Shown here one piece after another: positions 36,446 through 47,973 of a DNA stretch of 64,000 nt. Every line of letters starts with the position of its first letter. Within the stretch, counting starts at the first letter, position 1. Source of the DNA: Brachionus rotundiformis. Lineage: Eukaryota > Rotifera > Eurotatoria > Ploima > Brachionidae. The position numbers were made by a program, and so were the translations under genes. Below the pieces are notes generated by a model that was not told where the DNA came from, did no database searches, and saw only the letters and a program-made list of their open reading frames with translations. The stretch spans positions 351,802 to 415,801 of the forward strand of contig JAESIW010000162.1 in assembly GCA_016802295.1 (NCBI GenBank), in the 5' to 3' direction.

Positions 36446-39162
36446 TTAATTATTGTTAATCGGAACAGGCTTGAGGATGTCGGTCGAGGTTGAATTAAAA
36501 TTAGCCACATCTTGATTGTTATCTAGGGCACATTTGTTTTCAAACGAAGAACCAAGTTTGGTATCTGTGCCGCTTCGAGCACAGCTCTCTAGCTTTGTCT
36601 TGATCAATTGGCGAAACAAATGAATATCGGACTTTAGCTTGAACGTTTCGTGCTTAATCAAACTTTGCTTGTCCTTGAGCTCAGACAACACCTTTAAATT
36701 AGTCTCAATTACTTTATGGATATTGTCAATCTTGTCCGTATCGTTTTGGCCATTGGAATAGAACTCGAATTGTTCCTGGCTCATGTTGAGATGAACATGG
36801 TCTAAGTTTTCTATGTGAGCAATCACTGCATTCTGTTTTTATTGTTTTTATAATTTTTTTAAGTAAAATTTAATAATTTTTTTTCAATTAATTTACCAGA
36901 GAGCAAAAATGGTAAGCATGTTCACCTTGAAGTACGCGTTTCTCAAAAGCAAACCTGGTCACAAAGTTTATGTTCGAATAGAGCATAGTCGGGTTGGCTT
37001 TGAGAACTAGATAAATCAAGGCTGGCAAAAAGTCGTCTGCCGAAGCCAAATTTTTGCTCTTGCTTTTCTTCTGATCCAAATTGGATGCCTCATTTACACT
37101 GTTTTTTATATTAGAGGCTATATTAATCGCTTCAAATAAGTTCTTACTGCAGTTAGTAATGCATAACATTTTTTCGTAAGATGTCCGCTTTGAGTCAACT
37201 TGGACAATATCTTTATAATGAATTTTTTTTTTACTATTATTGAATTAATTAGAAGCTTATTAATAAGAAATATATCAAAAAATTATCTTAATATTTTGAC
37301 CTTAATCTAAATTTTTTTCAATTAAAAAATAAAAACTATTTAAATAATTTAATTTTGGCAAATTTTAGTTTAATTATTAATAATTTTCCTTCTTTAACTT
37401 TAATAAAATTCTGAATTAATCTTTTTTAATTAATACTAATTTTAATTTTTTCACAAACAAAACTAGTTTCGGTAAGAGTTATTTTAAAGTCAGTCATACT
37501 AATCACTTTTCTAAATCTAAAAATTTTTTAATTATTTTTATTTATTATTTTTACAAAGTATTTAAATTTAAATAAAAACTTGAAAGCTTAGCATTTTATC
37601 TTGTTTGGCTATAATTAACTTAATGAATTAAAAATGATTTAGGTATCTATATACCTGTCATGTATCACATACAATTGTCATTTATTCTAAAAGTGTAGAT
37701 TTAAATCTACAAAATGGTAAATAAAGAAATTTTTGTACCATAGATTGTTATGTCTAAAATTTGGTACCTTTAACTTGTGGGACATTTAATTTGAGATAAA
37801 TTTTATATTCTTCCTAAGATAATTTTTTTTGTCTTATTGAGAGAGACTTTTAACAATAGATAAATAATTACTATTAATTGCTTCCTCATACTGATCCCTG
37901 TAAAACACACTATCTTCATCTATACACGTACCAATCATTTGGCTTTTTATCCAGTAGAAACGGCGTATTTTTTTCTGTAATTGGATGTCCTGTTCTTCGA
38001 ATTCACTCATTAGAGAAGGCAAAACAAGATCATATATTCTGTTGTTTATATAGGACTCTATCATTATCATGACAGCTTCGGAAAATTTCTCCGAGTCATC
38101 ATTGTTTAAACTTGTCTGCATTTCTATGGCCGAATTATCGCCAATTGAGTCATTGGTCAACGAAATAGGCTTGGTAATCAAATACAATTTGTCCAAATAG
38201 AGCTTAATTGACCCGCTGGCGATTAGGTATCTGTTTATTTTGCGGTAAAAGTCCTGCACCATCTCTGAGTGCTTGGTGTTTAATGACAACAAGTCAGAGT
38301 CTGAGTCTTTGCCAATTATTTCCTTAAATTTGTCCAAAAAGTTATTCATCTGCTTGACTATGTCAGTGTACATTTGAGCAAAGTTTTGCCTAAACTTTTC
38401 TTCGAATTCCATGAGTATGTTTTCGTTATTTTGTGCAGCAAATTTGTTGCCATTGGTCTTGCTGAGAATGCTTGATAACAAAATGGTAGATGGGTTTAAT
38501 TCGCTGCACGGAGGACTGGGCTTAAGCAGCTTGTTCATTATGTTTATAAAATCTATAAAATTTTCACTATTCAAACTCATTGGTGACAAAAACTGAAATG
38601 AAGTGGAACTATTCAATGAGCTAATGCTTGACTGAAGTGACTGGTCTACTAAATTTACGGCCTTGTCGGCCACTTTGGTCATGGTGTCGACCAAATTAAG
38701 CGATGAATGCTGATTTTGTGGACCTAGATGAACTGTCGTGGAGGAAGAGGGTCTCCGGAATATTTTGTTCAATGCTGAATTTTTTCTCTTATCTACCTTG
38801 GCTGAAAACTTGCTTAAATTTGAGTGCTCGTTCCAGAATTGGTTACTAGATCTAATTAAGAGGAGAATTAATGAACAAAAAATAGGCTTCTTTTTTCCTA
38901 ATTACTTCTTTTCATCAATGCTAAATGACTGGGAAGGCTTCAAAAGCGAAATGGAATCATCAAATGATGTGGATGATGTCATAAATGTTGGATAAGATTG
39001 GTTTGATTTTTTTGTTTTTAATTTCCGGTAGCAAATTGAGCAATAGCCTTCGTATTGCATCGAATTGCCATAAAAGCCACATTGGTTCTTACATAATAGA
39101 GTTTTTGTATCATATAAATGGTTCGGCGATGTGAAAGACGATGCAGCTTCTCTATTACTCAT
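36446..39162 (-). CDS. RABGEF1: RABGEF1/Rabex-5, Rab5 guanine nucleotide exchange factor
   Basis: Four exons (39162-38906, 38851-37872, 37210-36897, 36832-36446) join to 645 aa; human Rabex-5 is 491. Near residue 20 is an A20-type zinc finger (LCKNQCGFYGNS then YCSICYRKL) that in the family binds ubiquitin. The VPS9 catalytic domain runs over about residues 360-530, with KKIRRFYWI, MLCITNCSKNLFEAI, SADDFLPALIYLVLKANP and NINFVTRF, followed by a helical tail. The conserved Asp and Pro of the DDFLP loop and the Thr of VTRF are present. The Tyr of the human NIQYITRF motif is Phe here. The family activates Rab5 on early endosomes. The acidic MIU ubiquitin-binding helix that follows the zinc finger in mammals is not evident, and the linker in exon 2 is longer and Ser/Asn-rich. 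Confidence 0.93.
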
Positions 39163-39769
39163 AACTGTATAGCACTTATCTTTTTTTTTTGTTTAGACTA
39201 GATGAAAATAGTTTCTTATATCAAAATTTCATTTTATTATTTTATAAAATTTCATAATTTTTTGGCAAAATTAATTATAATTTTTATTTTATTTAAATGT
39301 ATAGTTTATTTTAGTTAAGACAAGCTAAAAGTCTCAAAATCTAGTTAGTCTCTTTATCTTGGTGCTAAAGAAAATGGTCTATCTCAATTCGAGCAATTGA
39401 CATCGTTTAATTTTTAGTTTTTTATCTTATCAGAAATCAAAACTACCAAAACTTTTTGGCATAAAGTACTTGATAATTGATATTGTTTTATTTATTTTTA
39501 CTGAATAATTTTTAAATTTAATCAAAAAAATTATCCATGTTTTCTTCAAATGTATCAATATTTATGGTATTAGTAGGAAAATTATCTATTAGAAAATTTA
39601 ATGTCGTTTTTTGGAAATAAAAATTTAATCTAGATAGAAAATTTTTTACCCATTTTAAACTAGTTTATAATAAAATGTTATCAGTTTAGCATTTTTATTA
39701 GTAAAAAAAACTTTAAAATAAAAATAAATCGAAATTAGGAAAAAAATTAATAGATTTGAATTTCTGTGT

Positions 39770-40020
39770 TCTCATTGAAAATTAAGAGATACAAAGTGTT
39801 CTAAAAATAATAATCTTAAACTTATTTGATTATTCAGCGAGGAATAATATTAAATTTAAATTTAAATTCTTAAGCGAAGAGAAAATTTAATGTCTGGATC
39901 ATGGGACAAATTTTAAATTAAATTAAAAATTACCAAATTAAGGAACCATTTGGTATAAAGTTAAATAAAAAAGAATTTATTTTTATTAAAAGATAAATTA
40001 ATAATGATGATTAATTTTTT
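39770..40020 (-). repeat. Dispersed repeat family, tail segment (copy D)
   Basis: On the minus strand it shares the tail words found beside the other copies: CGCTGAATAAT, CACTTTGTATCTCTTAAT and a TTTATACCAAATGGTTCCTT stretch. The latter matches 45255-45275 on the plus strand. The 150-bp core is absent from this segment. Confidence 0.7.
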
Positions 40021-40409
40021 TTTTTTCAAAAAATTTTGAATTTTAAGTGTCAAGATCATTTTCAAGAGTTTTTTTTGGTCTTTGAATCTGCTAAAACTGG
40101 TAAAAAGTTGGGTATTTAGGTTCGATAACGATTTTTTTTCCTTATGAGTTCCTGGCAGAGAATATGATCACAATGAGCATCTTTTTGAGCTCATGATTTC
40201 TTGGTAGTTAGTCATAGGAACTTGCAGAAGAGCATTGGCGTTGCTAGTACTTCTCATCAGTCAATTTATTTCCAACTTCAAAAGAAATCGAGATATTACA
40301 CTATTGGTCATCTATTGTAAAGAGTTAGTTAATTTTTACAATAATAAAAAAAGGAAAAAGAAAAACTGGGACTTGAAATAAAAAACAACACAAATAAAGA
40401 TATAAATTT

Positions 40410-40745
40410 TATTGTATTAAATTAATTGAGTAATATTAAAAGATACAAAGTGATATAAAAATAATAAAAATAAAATATATTTATTATTCAGCGATAATAT
40501 CAAATTTAATAAAAATCATTAAGTTTAAAAATAATTTGATTGTGGGAATCATTTGGAATTAATTCTTAGAATCGAAGACAAAATCAGGCACAGGGTCCCA
40601 GTGTACAATTCAAACAATTGATTGGCTATTGTTGACAGTGCATTGCATGACGAATAAGCAATGTCGTAACCCAATGCTTGTACTGTGTTTCAAGTTCTAG
40701 GGTGCACTGTCTAAAAATTTGTCTTAGCATCTTATGCCTTCAGAC
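40410..40745 (-). repeat. Dispersed repeat family, core plus tail (copy A)
   Basis: The core (about 40580-40735) is the reverse complement of the sequences at 42800-42958 and 45030-45165. Shared words include GACAGTGCATTGCATGACGA, AATAAGCAATGTCGTAACCC and TAGGGTGCACTGTC. The adjoining tail carries CTTTGTATCTTTTAATATTA on the minus strand, as in copy B. There is no coding frame. Confidence 0.85.
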
Positions 40746-41154
40746 TCGAACTGCTAGAGAGGAGTCTTTTTGAAGTAGAAGATTGAAGATTGTCACTGAT
40801 ACTTCTAATTATATAGACAAAAATATTTTTTTATTTAACGAGTCAAAATACTATTATAGCATTTATATTATAAATAAAAATTATTTTTCTTGTTTTTATC
40901 TATTTAAACAAAATTCGTAAAAAATATTTTTGATAAATTGAATACATTTTCATATTTTAATAAGAAAAATTTAATCAGGTTAATAAAATTTTATTTTGAA
41001 AATTGACTCTTTAAAAAAAATTAACTAATTGAAAAAATAATAATAATTTAGCAAAAATATTGGCTATATTCTTCTTTATTTTTTACACATTGACTTGATA
41101 TTTTATACATGTCACAATAAACATGTCTCATTAAGCCCGGAATGCAATTGTGTT

Positions 41155-43783
41155 CTAGCTGTTGGCGCCAGACTCGGAGTGTAGACGCTTGTGCAGCTTC
41201 AAGTGTACCAATTGGGTAAACTTGGAGTCGCATTTGTCGCATTCGAACGGTCTGTCGCCATTGTGCAGCCTAATGTGAGTCTTTAGGTTAGATGTTGACG
41301 AGAAACGCTTGCCACATGTGCCACACGGATACGGCTTTTCGCCAGTGTGAACCAATATGTGCTTTTGCAAGTGGGCCAGCTGAGTGAAGCCTTTGGGACA
41401 TGATTCGCACTTGAACGGACGCTCACCAGTGTGCACACGCAAGTGAACCTTCAAATTGGACAATTGACCAAACGTTTTCTTGCACTCCTTGCATTCGTAA
41501 ATTATTTTGCCATTCTCTTTCCTGAGCGGATACGGCAGCGACTTGTGGCCGCGTAGCGCGCTACTCCCCTGCTCGGTGGTGGTCGAGTTGAGAGAGCTGC
41601 TCGACGTCGACGATGAGGACGACGACGACGAGCACTCATGCATCGAATTGGACATTGATTGCTTCATTTGCACCAAAATAGATGTATCATCTAAACAAAA
41701 AATAAAATATAAATATATTTTTATTGTTAGATGAGTTTAATTTATATATTGGTCAAAGTAAAGACCTCGGCTACTGTACACGGTCTCGTCAAGGCTGGAC
41801 TCGTCTTGATTCGGACTAAACATTGTATTTAGTGAGTTGATTAGATTTTGTGAAATCACGTTCGGTGATGAATTGTAGGCAAAGTAAATTGTCGAGTCCA
41901 CGTGCTCGTGCGTCTTCTCGGCCTCTAAACCCTCCCCATTGAGCTCATGGACGTGAAAATCGCCACTATCGACTATTTTGTTTGTATTTGATAAGTTCTC
42001 CTTAAACGAGTTGGGCTTAATTAGCCTATCGTTTATTGGAGGCGATGATGGACATTGTTTGACATTGGTTGAGCTAGAGCAGGGCGAGCCGGACTCGCCG
42101 ATCAGGCTGCTGATCGAGAATTTAGATGCTTTGGTCTCGCTTTGGCGGCTGAACGCTTCCAGGCTTTGGTACAGCTTGTGGCAATTAGCTTGGAATAGGA
42201 AGTTAATTAGACTAGCTTAGATAGAGTTATAGGTGGGCTTACTTTTTATGTTGGTCAAGTAGGCCTGTGAGAACCAGATTACCAGTGGTTCGTTCGGGAC
42301 AAGATCTCTGATGCTCACGAGCTCCAGGACTCCGCTCTTGGCGTTCGAGTCCAGCACACAATTAAAATCTGCCTTGGCAAAGTTTTGTTTGTTGAGAATT
42401 TTAAACATCAAATCATTGCTCGATACGTCTATGTTCATATCATGATAGCCAATCAGAATATTGTTTATGAATATCTATTAATAGATAATTAAATAAATAT
42501 GTATATATTGTTTTTTCATTGTATTTTAAGTCAACTCACTGGTAGTATTTTGAATATTATTTGACTTAGAGTGTTTTTTTTTGAATAGAAGGTAAATATT
42601 GATGTGAAGGCGTCGCTTGTAATTAGTCGACCATTGTTGAATGAGAATATTCTACTACCTTTGGCAATGAATTTACCAATAATAACTTTTTCATTCTGAA
42701 AATTAAATAAATTATTTAGTAGATAATAAAATGATAGATAACAAAATTTTTTTTATTTAAATCTTAAAAGAGGAAAAATAAAAAATTGATACTAAGACAA
42801 ATTTTTAGACAGTGCACCCTAGAACTTGAAACACAGTACAAGCATTGGGTTACGACATTGCTTATTCGTCATGCAATGCACTGTCAACAATAGCCAATCA
42901 ATTGTTTGAATTTAACACTGGGACCCTGTGCTTGTTTTTGTCTTCGATTCTTAGATTCAATTAATATCTTTATCATCACTATTTTTACTAACACTTTGTA
43001 TCCTATAATATTACTCAATTAATTTAAAATAATAAAATTTAGAATTTTTATTTGTGTTCCTATACTTTAAGTCTAAATTTATTAAATTGAAAATAATTTT
43101 ATTCACGAAGTGATATAATCCATCAAAGATAATTTTTTAACAAAATTTTAATTAACTTTTAACCATTTAAGATTATTTTTGTCAATAGGAGATAAAAATT
43201 ATTGATTGAATAATCATATTTGCCTATCAGACTTAATTCAAGAAAATAAATAAATTAACAATCTCCCATTTGACCTAAATGCTTGCTAGCAATTAAAACT
43301 CTTAGTAACCTAAATATCATTTAAATTAGTCATAATATTTTCTCTTTAGAATAAAGTTATCAGTCACTATAAACCATTATGAGCCAGAAATAAGTTGGTG
43401 ATATAAAAATTTGTTCTTACCTTGCATAACAAAGCATTCTCACTATTTGTTTGACCAGAGAAATTAAGAAATTTTAGCTGATTGTAGACAGGGAGATGTC
43501 CAAGCATGTTTATACTCGTGTTGTACAAGAGTTGATTAATGCGGTTAGAGTAGACAGCCAGGCCGGTCATTTGGTCTAAATGAGTGAAGTTGTGAAAAAG
43601 CTTGTTGACATTTTGGTACTCAAATTGGTCAAGTTTCTTCCTCTTGCTGAACGAGTCCTGCATGCACTCGTCTACTGTATCTTGTGGGTCGCGCTGGTGC
43701 CGCTTGGACACACTGTGCGCCAGCTGTGTCAAAAAACTGTTGCCAGGCACTAATTTTTCCATCGAAAGTTGACTAAACACCAT
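41155..43783 (-). CDS. PRDM1: PRDM1/Blimp-1-like PR-domain zinc finger repressor
   Basis: Five exons (43783-43421, 42695-42540, 42474-42243, 42188-41766, 41690-41155) join to 569 aa. Exons 2-3 encode a diverged PR (SET-like) domain: NEKVIIGKFIAKGSRIF aligns with the Blimp-1 EVIGVMSKEYIPKGTRF region, and VSIRDLVPNEPLVIWF with its final YTIKPIPANQELLVWY. The last exon begins with a Ser run and carries four C2H2 fingers. Their finger tips match Blimp-1 fingers 1-4 almost exactly (FGQLSNLKVHLRVH, FTQLAHLQKHILVH, FSSTSNLKTHIRLH, FTQLVHLKLHKRLH). The fifth finger of vertebrate Blimp-1 is missing; the protein stops eight residues later. The factor is a DNA-binding repressor of terminal differentiation programmes. 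Intron 1 (42696-43420) contains a copy of the dispersed repeat. Confidence 0.9.
42785..43060 (+). repeat. Dispersed repeat family, core plus tail (copy B, inside PRDM1 intron 1)
   Basis: The core matches copy C over about 120 bp with only a few differences (for example AAACACAGTACAAGCATTGG here, AAACGCAGTACAAGCATTGG there). The following tail, ACACTTTGTATCCTATAATA, is the inverted counterpart of the tail in copy A. It lies antisense to the PRDM1 transcript. Confidence 0.85.
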
Positions 43784-46700
43784 TCAAAAAAATCCAATCT
43801 TTACTCTATGTTTCTCTTTTTTTTTCTATTACTTAATAAAAGAAATCAAATTAAAAGGAAAACGAGAAAGATAATCTGTTTTTAAGTAGATAAAAAAAAT
43901 AAAAAAAAAAGTGAGATAATCTATCGATTTTGCTCAGCATGCAAGAGAGAAAATAGATAATAAAAAAGAAATGACCAATAAAATACCAAGTTCTAATTTG
44001 ATTAAATTTTTACTCTTTTGTCACAAATTTAAGCGATCAAATAAACCAGTGCGCTAAATAGATCAATCGCGAGCTTTATCTCTAGTTTTTTAGCCACAAT
44101 AGATAACAACAAAAAAGTAATAAATTTCAGAATTTATTAAAAATCAAAGAAAAGTGACCTGTATTAGTAAAAACTGTTCTTATGGCTCAAATAGATAACT
44201 CTCGAGAGAAGAAAATATATAGGCCATTGTAGACAAAGATAAAGTGACTTTTTTTTCTTGTAAAGAGTAATTTTCCTTTTCAAGATTCTTAAAACACAAC
44301 CAAACAATGGTAAAATAGCTCAACAACTAAAACTTGAACAAAACACTAGAAAATTTATATATATAAAATAAATTTTATTTATTTAAATAATCTAAAAATA
44401 AAATACTTTTATGATTTGTCAAAATTAGTAATTTTAATTTAAGAGCGACCAATTAGATTAATTTAATTATCAAAAATTAAAAAGCATATTTTCAATAACC
44501 TATAATTAGCAGAAAGAGAAAAAAATATATTTTTTTATTTAATTTTTTCTTTATATTTTATTTTCTTAGTTACTTTTTTTTTACTTTTAATCGAAGAGTA
44601 ATGTCTTTGGAGATCGTAATCAGAGTCGCTTGGAATTAGCTTTTTAGTCAGCCTAAGTTAATCGCGTACTGATTGCTTTGTGCATTCTTTTCTAAACAAT
44701 ACCTAGTAATTAAGATTAGAATTACTTGAATTTCAAACAAAGTTGAATTAGCGACCTGCTCATTTGCTTTGCCCAGTTGCTTATCAAAAATTAAAAAAAA
44801 ATTAAAATTATACACCAGGCTGGCTAGGGCTGAGACCGGTTCTTATCTAACTTTGCCTAATTCCACCCGGGCATTATGCTAAACATGCAGTTAATGGGAA
44901 TGAGAATGTTCATTTAGTCCAGTGTCCCTTGACCATTGACTCTAGCTTAATTAAACAGCTTGATTTATCAAAATATTTTGTTAAAAATTGTCGTCCTTAT
45001 TTAAATTTTGGAGAAAAAAATTGATGATAAGACAAATTTTTAGACAGTGCACCCTAGAACTTGAAACGCAGTACAAGCATTGGGTTACGACATTGCTTAT
45101 TCGTCATGTAATGCACTGTCAGAAATAGCCAATCAATTGTTTGAATACACTGTGCTTAGTTCTAAAGACCGAACTTAGTACAAAAAAGTCCCCTAATTTT
45201 ATCATCATTATTAATTTATTTTTTAATAAAAATCAATTATTTTTTTGTTTAACTTTATACCAAATAGTTCCTTAATTTTATATAAAATTTGTCCCATGAT
45301 CCTATACCCCTAAGAGAACCGCGTAAGGTAAAGTGTCTCCAGACGCTTGACCGTTGGCCTTGGCTTAATTATACAGCTCTTGATTTATCAAAATATTTAG
45401 TTAAAATCTTTAATCAAATGTTTTTATAGATGAGCGTTTGGCTCACATAAGCTGACTGTCAATCTTGGAGATTTGTCCAAGATCACTAATTGCCGATATA
45501 TATGAAACAAAATAAAATACTTGCTTGCATGAGAATAAAATAATGTATGCCATGTAGTGGTTTTGTACCTGGTGACAAATTAATTAAGTCACTCTTAATT
45601 AAATAATACTGTGGAATAAATCTCGTTAGAGTTTAAACAAAACACCAATTTAATCATTTACTTAATCATGTTACTTAAACTGCTGTTGAAGAGACATCCT
45701 AGCCCAAATTGTATTATCTTCTAGTTAAAGCTAAGCCGCTAAATAGCTTCTCTTTTATCATAGCTACAACAGTTGCTGAAATGTTGATCATTATGGGCAC
45801 AAATGACTAATTTGGATAGAAGAAATTGAAGAACAGTGTAATTCAGCCCTAAAATAAAGTATTTATTTCATAAAAAAATAATTAAATTAATTAATAAACA
45901 ATCATTCTCATGAACAATTCTTTAAATAATTTTTAATAATATCTGTATACCATGAAGGTTAAAGTCTTTAAATTTGACCAATTTAGTTGATCATGTCAGT
46001 CGGCAATATCCACTCATGTTTCCATAACTTGTTTGGAAAAAAAATTGGTAATTGATCAAGTTTAAAAAATTATTTAATTAATTAGTAGTATCTGTTTATT
46101 TATCTGTCTTTTTTTTGTAAGAAATTTTGAATGTATTGAAATTTTGCAGAGATTTGCAGAAATTAATTAAGTCTTGAATTTAATGTTCTATTTGAAAAAG
46201 AATAACTCGAAAACCATTAATATTTGATCATAAATTTCAATTTGCCAACCTTTGTACCATTTTTGATTTTGAAATCTTGTGCAAGGACATATTATATTTT
46301 ATATATTGAGCAAATCGTGTTTAACCAATACCAAAGCCTTTTGCATAATTAAGAAGATATATAAAGTCAAGCATTACCGGCTCCATCTATATACCTCTCT
46401 CTCTGTCTCAAGGTATCTGATATTGTTAATTTTTGGTACAACGAACAAGAAAAAACTTAAAAATTGTCTAAGTAAAATTAAGTCTGACCAAAGTGCATTG
46501 CATTCTTTGAATAATCAAAGTTGATCCAAGAGGATCGATCAATTGATTTAGACAACAAAGCCATAAAGTAATAAAACTTTGGCAATTTTCAATTTTTGTA
46601 CCATTTTTCTCTTCAAATTTTTCATACTTTTAAATTGTCATCATATTCTGGGTCACATAAGTATTCGACTTTGGAAAAGTCCAAAAAATGTGTTCTTCTA

Positions 46701-47973
46701 GAGAATAAGTGACAAAAGTATAAATTAAGTTTATGAGCTTTTTTTAATCAATGTATATTATTGTTTGGTAATAGGTTTACATGGTTTGCTCAACATAAAA
46801 ACATGTACAGGTATCAAATTTTAAGATTTAGAAATAGATTTATTTTTTTTAATATTGACAAGATTAAGCTTATGCAGGATATTGGCTGATACAATTCAAA
46901 ATTTTTTTTTTGCTCAAGTATAACCATTCTTTCATATTGATTTAAACTTTATAAAATTTATTAAAATAGTCTATTTATTCAAGAGTCATTCGTCAATTTA
47001 CTTGGAAAACAAAATGCAGAGTTAATTTTGTCATAAAATTATTTTTAAAAAATTTTACAATTCATATTCATAAATTAAAAAAAAAGATAAATGAGATTTG
47101 AAATTTGATTATCTAAATTGGGCATTAGACTTCCTTTAAAGTAATTTTAAATTTTTAATTGCAGTCTAATTAAACCAAAGCATACATTTTGTAAAGATTT
47201 AAAATCTAATTAAATTAGACACCTTTTAAAATTATCTTGGCAAAATTTTACATTAAACTAAATGCTGTATGTGAACCAACTGTTTAAATAATTTCTCATT
47301 TTAATTTTAGAACTTTTATTTAAATTATTATAAAATTGTATAAATTACTCGATAATACCTTCAAAAAATTGATTAATACCTAACATAAGTCTGGAACGAT
47401 AGCTGAGCTTAATTTAAAAATAATTTTAATTGGAATGTTAAAAATAATTAAATCTTTATACATAAAAATAAAAATCATATCACGTTTGAGAAAATGCTAA
47501 ATTAAACTGGCACATATTTTTAGGGCAAGACAGGCGAAGCTATGGGAAAAAGAACAATGGAAAATATTTATGAATAATAGCATATTATTATCCATAATTA
47601 AGTAGTGGGTACCAAAATCGTAGTAGAATTTCAGAGTCATATTATGCTAAAAACTAAATTTTGGGGTGTGTTATGCTAAGTTTATAATAAAAATATAAAT
47701 AAATAATAAGCAAAAATCGAACTTTATTTTCATTTTTAATTTGAATAAAAATGTTAAGTTTTTTTATTTAAATTTGGAAAAAAAATATATTTTACAATTT
47801 AAATTTTATTTAATTTAGGACACTTTAAAATTTATACAAGTGTACATAAAATAAATTGAATATGCCGTGGCTATTTTAATAATAAATTTTGATAAAAGAA
47901 TTTTTAAAATAAAAATTAAAGATATAAAAATAATTTAGAAGATTCGATTTTTTATTGCTAATTTAGTAAATGT
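43784..47973. other. Intergenic PRDM1-EEF2K (divergent promoters)
   Basis: This 4.2-kb AT-rich region separates divergent genes, so both promoters should lie here. It contains copy C of the dispersed repeat (45015-45310), bracketed by a ~70-bp direct duplication (44925-44990 and 45335-45400). A GC-richer patch lies at 44800-44890. No coding sequence was recognised. Confidence 0.55.
45015..45310 (+). repeat. Dispersed repeat family, core plus second segment (copy C)
   Basis: The core (45030-45165) is near-identical to copy B. It is followed directly by the segment containing TTTATACCAAATAGTTCCTT and TTTGTCCCATGATCC, which elsewhere appears as copy D. Sequences flanking it on both sides (AATTAAACAGCTTGATTTATC and AATTATACAGCTCTTGATTT) are diverged direct repeats of about 70 bp. 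Confidence 0.8.

Larger units (their letters stand above)
39163..41154. other. Intergenic RABGEF1-PRDM1
   Basis: AT-rich sequence with no gene. It holds two related repeat segments on the minus strand (39770-40020 and 40410-40745) of the dispersed family described separately. The 41041-41154 stretch is the probable PRDM1 3' untranslated region. Confidence 0.6.
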
